Assembly (NCBI GenBank): GCA_028565715.1 | Contig: JAOXYC010203018.1 | Span: 1-11,620, forward strand | DNA from: Phoronis pallida | Taxonomy: Eukaryota; Phoronida; Phoronidae | Length of the DNA: 11,620 bases | Reading direction: 5' to 3' | In this document: piece after piece, positions 1-9,500 of the stretch | Position numbering within the stretch: the stretch's first letter is position 1 | Layout of the letters: every line of letters begins with the position of its first letter | Notes under the pieces: generated by a model | What the model saw: the letters and a program-made list of their open reading frames with translations, nothing else | The model's database searches: none | What the model was told of the DNA's origin: nothing | Position numbers and translations under genes: made by a program

Positions 1-173
1 GTGATATTTTTTGCAGCTATTTTCAATTGATAAGTTAAAATTGTTCAACTTAATTCCTCCAGATGAATCGGACAAACGTCCAGACCAGTGCAAAACCAGT
101 CGGACATTGAAAAAAAATCGGACCCAGTCCGATGACCGACGCAAAACAAAATCCCTGGTATGAGAAAATAATT
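1..173. repeat. Flank with clustered TCGGAC motifs
   Basis: There is no convincing gene here. TCGGAC occurs at 68-73, 100-105 and 118-123, and inverted (GTCCGA) at 127-132. The last two form a 7-bp stem with a 3-nt loop (ATCGGAC CCA GTCCGAT, 117-133). The role is unknown; it may be the tail of an interspersed repeat. Confidence 0.4.
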
Positions 174-214
174 TTTATTAAAATCAAAAATTAAGTTTTC
201 CATATTTTTTTATT
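174..214 (-). promoter_or_regulatory. Two candidate polyadenylation signals (AATAAA, minus strand)
   Basis: TTTATT on the plus strand at 209-214 and at 174-179 reads AATAAA on the minus strand. They lie 54 and about 90 nt past the TAG that ends the 268-397 exon, a normal distance for a short 3' UTR. This supports the exon being terminal. AATAAA is frequent by chance in DNA this AT-rich. Confidence 0.5.
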
Positions 215-267
215 GAGCGTTCAAATTCGACAACATCTAATACACTGAAACTAAGGGTGACTGAATC

Positions 268-397
268 CTATATAAAACGAACAACGCGTCCTCTAACCAG
301 TACAACCTTGACTTCTTTAGGTGGTGTTGCCAGTTCCAAATGTAACAAAGCATCGCCGTCCACCTCATAAATTTCCCCGTCATCTGTGATGATTTCA
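268..397 (-). CDS. Terminal exon of an unrecognised neighbouring gene
   Basis: Minus-strand reading from a good acceptor (CAATTTCAG/TGAAATC) gives a split codon ending in T, then EIITDDGEIYEVDGDALLHL and ELATPPKEVKVVLVRGRVVR, then FI and stop TAG at 270-268. Acidic then hydrophobic/beta-strand-like composition, balanced codon use, and AATAAA signals 54-94 nt past the stop support a real 3' terminal exon. No dystrobrevin exon ends in the phase needed to join it, so it is probably a separate gene on the same strand, or a distant alternative last exon. I do not recognise the family; a lipid-kinase C-terminal strand or a PDZ fragment were considered without conviction. No partner exon was found between 398 and 3387. 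Confidence 0.68.
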
Positions 398-563
398 CTG
401 AAATTGAAGAAGAGTTACAATATTTACATAAATAGATGATGAAAAACATTGCATTAAAGAGTTTAAAAATTTAATCAATTTTTATGCGTCCACATGTTTT
501 TATGTGATCACATATTGTTGTCATCCGGGTGGTCATTGGTCGTCCGTTGTTGGTCGTCCACAA

Positions 564-1033
564 TTGGTTTCCGTTGATTATTTCCAAAACCGCTAAACCG
601 ATTTTGACGAAATTTGGTACACATGTTCTGGGCAATAATGGGCCGGAACGAAAAGATTTTCAGGTCGTGACCTTCACTAAGGCTCCCCCTGGTGGCTAAA
701 AAGAGCGGAAATTGCCGTAATTGGTTTCAGTTGATTTTCTCCTAAACCACTTAACGGATTTTGACGAAACTCAGTACACATGCTCTGAATGATTGGCCGG
801 CATGAAAAGGTTTTAAGGACGACATGTTTACCCTAACTCCCCCTGTTGGCCAAATGTGTTCGTTAATAATCGCGTAAATGGTTTCTGTCAATTTTCTTGG
901 AAACCCCTCAAACAATTTTGACAAAACTTGGTACACATGATCTAATTGATGATAAGCTGCCACAACAGAACTATTTTCGGAACTATAAGTTAACCCTAGC
1001 GAAAATGTTCAAGCCGACCATGGACAAGCAGCA
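564..1033. repeat. Three degenerate tandem copies, period 157 bp
   Basis: Units start at about 564, 721 and 878, giving a period of 157 in both steps. Each begins TTGGTTTC.GTTGATT or a close variant, then has (T/A)AAACC..T(T/A)AACGATTTTGACGAAA-like sequence, then GGTACACATG.TCT. Units 1 and 2 also share GGCCGG, a CCCCCTG block and AAA-rich stretches; unit 3 decays in its second half. It looks like a diverged satellite-like or repeat-element array. Open frames across it have no protein-like features. Confidence 0.85.
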
Positions 1034-1035
1034 TA

Positions 1036-1668
1036 TCGGGTGATTCAGAAAAAACGTCCCGAAATTTACGGCTATGATATCTCAAAAAATATTTGAGTAA
1101 ACAACTACAAATTTTATATTCTGATGATTTATGATGTTATAGATGAATGGTAAAAATTTCAAATAGTTAGATTAAACAAAGCGTTAATGGCTTGTCTTAC
1201 AAAAATGGCAGTACAATTTTGTCGTATAACTGTCCATTGAAATTACATGATGGATATTCCCGCTAATGACACGCGTAATTTGCAGAATTTTACTTGACAT
1301 CTTTGTTGGCTTGTAATTTTTTGGAAATATAATGTGCAGATCTGAAATTTACTCCATTTATTGATTAATACATGTTTATCTAAACTTGTCCAAAATATTA
1401 AGTTCTATACTTCAACAGTTTTAGAGATATTCAGGCGTAAAAATTGGAACATTTTAATCACATGCTGTGAATCCGTTACATGGAGAAATCTGACTTGCAG
1501 TTTTTCACGGATTGTTATTTTTTTGCTATTTGGTGCACAAGTACAAAACGTACACAAATTATTGATAACATATACATCTAATCACATGCAAAGTTTTGTA
1601 ATGTTATTTTGCACCGATTTTGAGAAAATAAGCTGTAAAGTTTGGGACGTTTTTTCTGAATCACCCGA
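1036..1668. mobile_element. 633-bp non-autonomous DNA transposon (TA-flanked MITE)
   Basis: The ends are perfect 25-bp inverted repeats (TCGGGTGATTCAGAAAAAAC then GTCCC) at 1036-1060 and 1644-1668. TA on each side (1034-1035 and 1669-1670) fits the target duplication of Tc1/mariner-type elements. Similarity between the two ends continues weakly inwards for some 30-100 bp (TTTAC.GCT..., CTCAAAA). The interior has no transposase-like frame; a 115-codon plus-strand frame at 1361-1708 runs out through the right end and lacks catalytic motifs. It is therefore a passive element needing a transposase from elsewhere. The superfamily call is inferred from the TA and end shape. Confidence 0.87.
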
Positions 1669-1670
1669 TA

Positions 1671-2147
1671 TATATTTTTGGACATTTTGCAGTTCAGTGT
1701 TTATATGAGCAGACAAAGTTGAAGATTCAATTTATAACAAAAACCCCAATGTTATTGACATGATTCAAAAGTTGATAACATGAGACATTGCTGAATTGTC
1801 TTGTACAGCCTTCAAATGGGATTGGGACAAAAACAAAAATTAATAGTTGGAATTAGGACAAAAAACATTTACTCCTTATGTGTTGTATTCAAAATGGTTT
1901 AAGAACATAAACACAAATAAAACCATTGTGAGGATTTTATATAATTTCATTAATACACAATACAAAGTGATCACTTATTCATTCGAGTAATTTTTTGGTA
2001 TGGGTTAAATACTTTATTTCAAAACAAAATACAACTTTAAACTAAACAATTAAAAATAACTTAATAATTAAGAATAATAAGGAATCTCATGATTGTGCCC
2101 TTGGCAATTAATATTGAAATACTATGTCATTTAAAGAACAAATAGGG
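1671..2147. other. AT-rich intergenic stretch, no feature seen
   Basis: Very AT-rich DNA with frequent stops in all frames. GTTATTGACATGATTCAAAA near 1750 is followed closely by a similar GTTGATAACATGA, but no gene, strong repeat or RNA was recognised. Confidence 0.5.
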
Positions 2148-2191
2148 AAATAACATAACAATTAATTTTTAAATTAATTATTATGTTATTT
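2148..2191. repeat. AT-rich palindrome
   Basis: AAATAACATAA at the left and TTATGTTATTT at the right enclose AATTAATTT and AAATTAATT, making a near-perfect 44-nt palindrome with one mismatched pair and almost no loop. It could be a tiny foldback element or a cruciform-prone site. Confidence 0.65.
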
Positions 2192-2305
2192 AAAAATACT
2201 TTGAGCAAATTAATTGACTTATGTTCTTTTGAAATAAAAATGATGCCAATAAAACCTTTAATATTTGTTCAAATCGATGGAACTTGCTTTATCTTAGAAC
2301 TCAAC

Positions 2306-2522
2306 TTTACAATTAGAGTTGCAATTCATCTCACTGATTTGTACAATTTTAAGTTTCATTTCAACTTTTTGTTGTAGTGGGTACAATTGTTGGTCTTATT
2401 TCAATATGTACTTTTATTACTGTTACAATGATTTACAATTAAAGTTGCAATTCGTCTGATTTTTACAATTTTAAGTTTCATCACAACTTTTTGTTGTAGT
2501 AAGTACAATTTTTTGTTCATTT
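2306..2522. repeat. Two direct copies of a ~90-bp repeat, spaced 126 bp
   Basis: Copy one starts TTTACAATTAGAGTTGCAAT at 2306; copy two starts TTTACAATTAAAGTTGCAAT at 2432. Both continue with a (G)TACAATTTTAAGTTTCAT block, CAACTTTTTGTTGTAGT, and GTACAATT plus a T-rich end. The spacing is 126 bp and about 30 bp between copies is unshared. There are no coding signs. Confidence 0.85.
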
Positions 2523-2911
2523 TATAAAATATATCAAATTGACAACAGTTTTCATATAAATCTAACAGCTAAGTGCAAACAGTATGTACATTCAATTGGA
2601 CAATCACTGCAACAATACTTGGTAATTTTACAAAATGTAACAACAAAATCGACAGATCTTTTTATTTGCCAAACCTTGATATTAAAACTTTTACCATAAT
2701 CTGTATTCCACCAACAAAAGCGCGGGTTGTTTTCTAATATCTGATATTGCTTTATACTTCCTATTGGTATACCCTGAATCGCACAAGGGGACTTGTAAAG
2801 AATCAGATTAACCCATCGTTGACGCAGCAGAGTATAATTATAACAGAAAACAAAGTTTAACACAAACCCCCAGATTTAAACGGACATCTCTCACAGTTGT
2901 GATTCCCCAGG
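2523..2911. other. Intergenic or distal 3' UTR, gene content doubtful
   Basis: A minus-strand open stretch of about 100 codons (2863-2552) has many Cys residues near its end. It has no ATG start and no family resemblance that I can see. AATAAA on the minus strand at 2666-2661 might serve the dystrobrevin gene if its 3' UTR is long. No other feature seen. Confidence 0.4.
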
Positions 2912-3029
2912 TAGTGGCGCCCTCTGAAGACAAACTTTAAAACCACAAATCTCCCAGTAGTTCACTCCAGCATCACCAGAGACCTCTCCCAATAGCAGTT
3001 TTCAAGTTTGTCATCAGAGGGCGCCACTA
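2912..3029. mobile_element. Short TA-flanked MITE with GGCGCCCTCTGA ends
   Basis: Inverted arms of 32 nt at 2912-2943 and 2998-3029 differ at two positions. They start TAGTGGCGCCCTCTGA and continue (A/T)GACAAACTT(T/G)AAAAC. Taking the outer TA on both sides as the target duplication, the element is 114 bp (2914-3027). There is no coding capacity. It sits about 360 bp past the dystrobrevin stop, so it may lie in the 3' UTR or just beyond. The inner core CAGAGGGCG resembles a CTCF-type site. Confidence 0.85.
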
Positions 3030-3387
3030 AGTGTTGAATCGCAGATGCAAGATATGGCCGAAGCAGTAAACAGGTTGAATATCAAACAGTCCTCTATTTT
3101 GTTCCAAAAGGTATTCCTTCAATGTAATTTCTACAAAACTTGTTTTTAGAGATTTTCAAAGTAAACTTGAACCAGTCAAGTTGCCTGATAATAATCACAG
3201 ACGAAGAAACGAATTAAATTTTTTCGAAGGTGATCGTTTTAGTCCGTGACTTTCCTAAAGTGTCATTTAAGTAGCACAATATTCATACACTACAATCTGG
3301 TCCTTGATATAGCTTCATGTAGAAACTCAGAGATATTCATAATGAAATATATTATATACACGTCAAACAATTTTGATTCCGGCCCAA
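3030..3387 (-). other. Probable dystrobrevin 3' untranslated region
   Basis: Directly follows the TGA on the minus strand, with no further coding frame. The only nearby poly(A)-like hexamer is AATATA at 3353-3348, so the true end of the transcript cannot be placed. Confidence 0.5.
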
Positions 3388-3519
3388 TCATCTGTTGACC
3401 CATCGTTTTGTATTTTCTTCCCAGTCCGTCCCACCACCCTCTTCATCATCAGTCCGTATATACGACTCTGCATCACTGTGCATGTAACTATCATTGTCCG
3501 TGTAATAGTGTATACTATC
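3388..3519 (-). CDS. DTNA: Dystrobrevin last exon: tyrosine-rich acidic C-terminus
   Basis: The acceptor is ATTATTTCAG/GATAG, entered in phase 0; 43 codons are followed by TGA at 3390-3388. It reads [20 protein letters not shown], then [20 protein letters not shown] and VNR-stop. Four tyrosines lie next to Asp/Glu, much like the tyrosine-phosphorylated tail of mammalian alpha-dystrobrevin-1 (compare DADPYVQPEDE with [11 protein letters not shown]). The protein ends shortly after this, without the extended C-terminal helix of vertebrates. No donor with a fitting phase to any downstream exon was found before the stop. A weak AATATA signal lies 35 nt past the stop (3353-3348), and the nearest AATAAA is far off at 2666-2661. 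Confidence 0.88.
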   Translation of the reverse strand, partial: DSIHYYTDNDSYMHSDAESYIRTDDEEGGGTDWEENTKRWVNR

Positions 3520-6500
3520 CTGAAATAATGATAACAAAAATTCAGTTGAATGAATTGCAACCAAAATGTTGAGTATTACAATAACAATTCCCTACAGACT
3601 ATAGCCCAATTTACACTACCTCATTTTAGGCACAACAGACATTTCTCTAAGCCTTGTGTCAAAGCCGGAAACCGGTATTCATTCTTCACTAAATACATGT
3701 TAATTCATTCCACTGGTTACATTTTTTTTACTGACTAGGATCTAAAGCACCTTTCTACAAAAACAGAGTTCATACTGAATCAAAAATATTAAAAGTTTTA
3801 TACATTTTATTATATTTTAACCACAGTCCGTAACGGCATATTTTATTTTAACATCAACAATTTTGATTGTCGGGTATAAATTTATATTTTTGGTATAAAT
3901 TATCTATCACAAAGAAATATTGACCATCCAGAAATGGTACATTAATCATTCTTTAAAAATATCTATGCCAGCTTCAAATAACAATTGTTATTTTCATTAG
4001 GAACTTGCACAAAATCCCTTGGGCTTTTTATAGTGCACACATATTGTCAATATGCAAGGCCAAGGTATAATCTACATTCTATTGACTATCAGACATGTTT
4101 TTAAATGTATTTTCAAAATCTCTCATTCACTGTAAACTGATAAAAATAAATTGCACATATTAGCTAGCAATACAATCACAAAATTAATATAAAATCCTAA
4201 GTTTAACTAGTAATTAATAGTCCAATCAAAAGAAAATTCTGTTATTAAGGAAAAATAAAACAAGATTCTCAGCCATTACTAACTTATTAAAATAAATGAC
4301 ACTGCAGTTTTAACAAACCTTTGAAACATTAGAATTCGTCCTTTCATGCCTATGTGGTCCATTTGGTTGCCTGTTAAATATGTACACTTCGCGTCTTATC
4401 CTTTCTTCTTGGGATTCTTGCTCATTTTTTCTATTAGGAATGTCTTCGAATTCTGAAAGAGAAGGAATTACTTATTAACAGAATTGTTATTCATTCCATG
4501 ACTTACTTTTTCCAGTAGAATTTTTTAATTTCTCAAACCAACAACCAAAAAATTACAAATTTGTTCTCAGACAGCTAAAACAGAAAAACAGAGGGGAACT
4601 ATCTTTAAAAATATAAGAAACAGATAACATACAAACCTTTACTTTTCCTTTTCCACCTATAGTTTACTTCTTCATCACTCTCATCTGAGGCTTCTGAATA
4701 AAGAATTTAAATTGCATGATTTTTTCATTATGAATACGACCCAGGAATACGATTTCTTTTTAGAGGTTATCTGGTTGATAAAATTAAACCAAATGTTGCA
4801 GAAAAATAATAATCATTCTTACATGTATGTCATGTGCCATTTATTGTTGCTATAAATTAGAGCATATTATAAAGGCGCTTTGTATTATGGCTAACATAAA
4901 AGCCACGACTCCTATCATACTCACACTCTATATTCACATAATTTGGCTTTTACTGGCTGAAAATTATCAATTTTGAAAAGACAGAAATAGTCGGAACACG
5001 ACCCGCAATTAAACCCAGAGGTCTTATCTGCATGACAGGTTCTTGAACCTCTGAACAACAATGGTTCTAGTTTTTTCTGTACTAACTTCAATGATATTCA
5101 CCTTATTTAAAAATTAAAGTTAATGACAAACAGTGATGTAAATCATGTAATACACACTACACAACACACACACACCTGAGTTAAGTTCTTTAACGAGTGA
5201 AGACATAGCGTTAGTAACGGAATCAGCTGCCAATAAGAGGTCAGTTCGAAGACTACGTAGACTTGTGCCACTCTGGCTAAATGCCTGTTTCACGTCTCCG
5301 CCCAATCCTGAAAGTGAGGCAACAAGGGTTAGTCGTGTGGGGTTAATTGACGCAGGTGACAGAAAAAAATGTGCACTTCACTTCAATCACACAAAATTGC
5401 CAATGAATGTTTTCTTAGAAATCCAATCCATGTCTACTTCACTATTTCAGGAAAATCAGATCAGAACCTATAGTTATTAACCTGACCAGTAACAGCATAT
5501 CAAATAATGAATTTCTCACAAAAAAAATATGCAATTGGCAATTTTTTTAATCTAATCAACAATAATAGGGAAAATGGTGATGATCAATCCCATATCTATT
5601 TGTGAATGCAAAGATATACCATACATAAATGAAACATCACCTTTTGAAAAATTTGGTAAGACTGTGTTGCTTCATGGAATGCTTTCGTTTGTCAGTGTAA
5701 CAAGTGAAAATAATTCGGTCAAACATCTTCCAATCTGCACGGCGCAGACTGACCGATTTGAAAATTCTTACACACAAAGAACAAAGAACAAACTAAATTT
5801 TCTTGATGCTCAACACTAATAGTTCTTAACATTCACTTAACTAATGGAATGAGTGAATCCTTGATGTCATTAATCATCATTATTATAATTAGAAAATCTA
5901 ATTGATTTTAGGTAATAAATCACGCCTGTCCTCAAAGGGCACTTTTACAAGGTTAATTCTCCCAACTGTGATGTTCCAGACAATGTTTTCTCACTTTTTC
6001 ATTTCCAATGACAGCTTATAATGACTGGGTAAGTGGGAAAAGCAATCCCAGCTTTTTCATTCCATGGCAAATGGTTTCACTGTTCTCATATTTGCAATCA
6101 TGCTTCTAAGCTTAGTGATTGCTTTTCATTAAAACATTGTAAAAGTTTTCATCTTGAACCTGATCCCGAATATGGAAATACTTCAATACAGAACAAGCAA
6201 AAAGAATTTTTTTTACAAAAAGTAAGTACTGCAAATAATTCTATGAATCATCAGTTTCAACCCTGTTCTTTAATTTTCATTCAATAAAAACCTTAATACA
6301 GACCCCATCTAGTTCTTTCAAATATTAACTCTTTAAGAAAGTCCCCATAAATGAGAGTATAAAATGCAACAACCAGTGAAGGCTAGAAGGTCTAAAAACA
6401 TAAAATAATCTGTTAACCAATGAAATGAATGAAAGTTTCTAATTACCATGTTTACACATTCCATTTTCCATATTTTGCTTAACATCAATGATTGATTGAA

Positions 6501-9500
6501 AATCAATGATAATTTAGAGTTCAAATGTTCTGCATCGCTAGAAACTGGTTTCAACTCAACTGCATGATTTACGCATACCAATATTTTTCTACTCATTTAC
6601 CTCTCTGGCACATCACAAATTAGCATGTTAATTAAGATCTCAGCTGGAACAGTGTTGACATGTGCAACTCAACTAAACATGGCCATAAATTACTGCACAT
6701 TGTGTGTTCATCTTGCTTGGATTTAAGAGAAATTAGCTTTTTAAAGCAGACATTTAAAAATGTCTGCTTAGTATTTTTTGCTTTTAAGCAGACATTTTTA
6801 AATGTCTGCTTTAGTATTATGTCACCTTAAAAGGTGTTCTTGATAAACTTTTGAGTTCAAATCGCCAGGTTAGTTGGTCCTTAAACCGTAGAAGCATTGG
6901 CCAAATTCTCATAACATGTGACTAGTGCAACAAAGAAATGCGTGAAATTATGCTAGTTGTTGTTGAAAAGATAGGTGTCTTTTGGTAAAGACAGATGAAA
7001 CCACCAACACAGTGAGAATACAGTTATCTGTCTCCACCAACTGTTTCATCATTTCAAAGATCTGTGTTTAAATTAAAAAGAGTTATGATTTTACAATTTC
7101 AGCAAAAAATTGTATTTCCTACTAGATTCACAGCAAACACGGCAACACTAGTTTTCAAGCTAGACGCTGCATTGCAGTGCAGACGCTTTACCAACCTGAT
7201 AATGAATCTTGACCGGGCGTTGTTGGACTCGTCGTGAAGTTTCTCGTCAAGGAATGTTGAGGTGAAATAGGATTACGTGTCCGTGGACTGGTAGGAGTAG
7301 ATCGAGGTGACCTCTCTTGACTCTGAAAAATAGATGTTTGAATGCTCAATAGATGACAATTACAGTTGACATCATTTGATGCAGAACAATAGGCAAACAT
7401 TGGGACAAACTGACAGACTGGGCACCTTCATAAAATGCTCAAAGTGCTTTCCAACCTTATAGATGTTTCAGTTTCTATTACCGTAATTACATAATTCATC
7501 AGTATTTTCTAAGTTTTGATTTTTTTCTTTAAATCATCAACAAAAAGGCAATGATGATGATTTATAAGTGTTTAGTGATTCTCATTTTTATTTTCTATAA
7601 TGCAAAACATTTTGAAAACTAGTGTGCACCATTTGCCAAGACATTATATAATCATTTCAATGATACACTCTGAAATGCATTGGTTCTTTTCTCGAACACT
7701 CTTACAAAAAAGAATGGAATGATTAAGCATGCCTCAACAACACCAATATATCAGCAGCTAGTGGGATTAAACTGCCAACAGTGTGAGAAATCGCTGTAAA
7801 ACGCTAATTTATTCAAAGGGTATTAGGACAAATGTCATCACTCTCATATTGATGAGGGACTAATTGATCACTAGTTGTACAATAATCTAGGCGCGAGACA
7901 GCGACTTTGTAATCGGGAGACTGTAGACAGAACTGGAAAGATTGTGAGATTGGAGTTTTATGAAGCAGCATGAAGCCTTCCCAGCATCATTTTGGGAAAC
8001 TCTCTAAACTGTTGAAAACATACATCGCAACAATTATTCAAGTCATAACTATGACCTTGAAATGACAGCAATTCAACCTGTGACAATGGCCGAGCCCCAT
8101 AATACTACAAACCCTCATTATTTTTTTTTTATGTATACAAATTAAGTTGATCATCTACGCTACTGATTTTTAAAAATCTTCTATTGAATGTAGAAAACAG
8201 ATTTTTAAGAAATGACAAAAATGGCAATTAAGACTGAAGCACCAGTATTTTGGAGACACAACACCATCAACTTTCACAAAAAATTCAATTATCCTTTTCA
8301 ATTTTTCATTAAACTGAAGCTTGACCACCCAAAGGGTCATCAGGTCAGTTGACTCTTTCAATAACTGTGAGTGGGGAAAATTGTATGTTTCATTGATCAT
8401 CTGTTTTTGAAGAATTTCTGATAACTAATATTTGTTGTGACAGTTTTCTCCATCATACTCACTTTTTGTTTTAACAGTTCACTTAGTGCACACATTAGGT
8501 GTTCTAGCATTCTGATGTTACAAGTGTTCCACAGGCACTAATTAATATTTATACATCAGACTATATCAATATTCTGTCAGCACCATCTTGGACTTTACTT
8601 TCAATTGTCATGCACCAAAAGGTCAGGGTAATGTGTGCATGAAACTACCTAGTTTATGTTAATTAGTTTGGCTGATGATAAAATGATATAGATGTTTCCA
8701 GCAGAATATTGATACATTACAATTTAAACAAATATCAATTAGTGCCTGTGAAACACCTGTATCATTAGAGTGCTAGAACACCTAACGTGTGCACTCAGGA
8801 ACTACTTTGAAAAGTATCAAGTATCATCAAGTCGGAGGTATTCCCGTACTGGTACTGCATATAAAGAACAAATGAGATTCGACGAATTATGCGAATACCA
8901 AAAGAAAATATGAGAAAAAAAGAAAGGAAAAATTTAAATCTCACCAGGAAATCGATCTCAGGTGTTTCATTAGCCAAATGACTGTTTTCTTTTCACATTT
9001 ATCAATCAAAGTAAACTGTAAGTTTTTTTGAGAAAATGAAAATTCTGGTCAGGAAATATAAAGCCAACAGTTTGACATGATATACAATGACAAATTTTTA
9101 GTGGCCCAGGAGGCCAGGACTTAAATATTCTGGGTCCTAATAAGGACACAGAACTAAGATATGAGAGGGAGGCTCATGAGGGCATGCCTTTAATTTTTTA
9201 ATTGGGTGCTTATTAAGGATAATAAGATGAAACCAATGATTTCAAATGTGTCAACTACAATAAATCCTTTTATGTATGCCATATGTACCGACTCAATTCC
9301 GTAAATCATCAATCAATCTGGTTCTCAGACATCTAAAAATCGACTGTGAATGCAGCAATGATATTTTTATGATGGTATTTTAGCAGGAAAATCAATTTCC
9401 CGCTCATGTTTTTGCGTAGTATAATAGCCAATCTAGAGACATTAAGTGAGGACATATTCTGCTAAAAGAAGAGGGTGGTAAAGTGTTACACTTCAAATAA

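Noticed and set aside
237-449. Longer minus-strand frame (KSSQMTGKFMRW...) over the terminal exon
   Set aside because: It lacks a fitting stop context and reads poorly; the neighbouring frame (EIITDDGEIYEVDG...) from the acceptor at 397 is far more protein-like.
751-963. Minus-strand frame across the tandem repeats
   Set aside because: The frame follows the 157-bp repeat units and is broken by them; no protein-like features.
1361-1708. 115-codon plus-strand open frame
   Set aside because: It runs through the interior and right inverted end of the MITE into flanking DNA, has no transposase motif, and looks like chance.
2552-2863. 103-codon minus-strand open frame with many Cys
   Set aside because: No ATG start, no recognised domain, and no splice sites in a phase that joins the 397 acceptor; kept only as a doubtful region.
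3363-3560. Alternative frame through the last exon ([11 protein letters not shown]...)
   Set aside because: Does not fit the phase of the upstream exon; the frame giving [12 protein letters not shown] does.
5574-6596. Three open frames of 81-87 codons in the 1888-bp intron
   Set aside because: Low-complexity AT-rich translations on both strands without splice borders or family likeness.
7880-7935. GC-richer patch considered as a tRNA or small RNA
   Set aside because: No cloverleaf arms or TTCGANNC box could be matched by eye.
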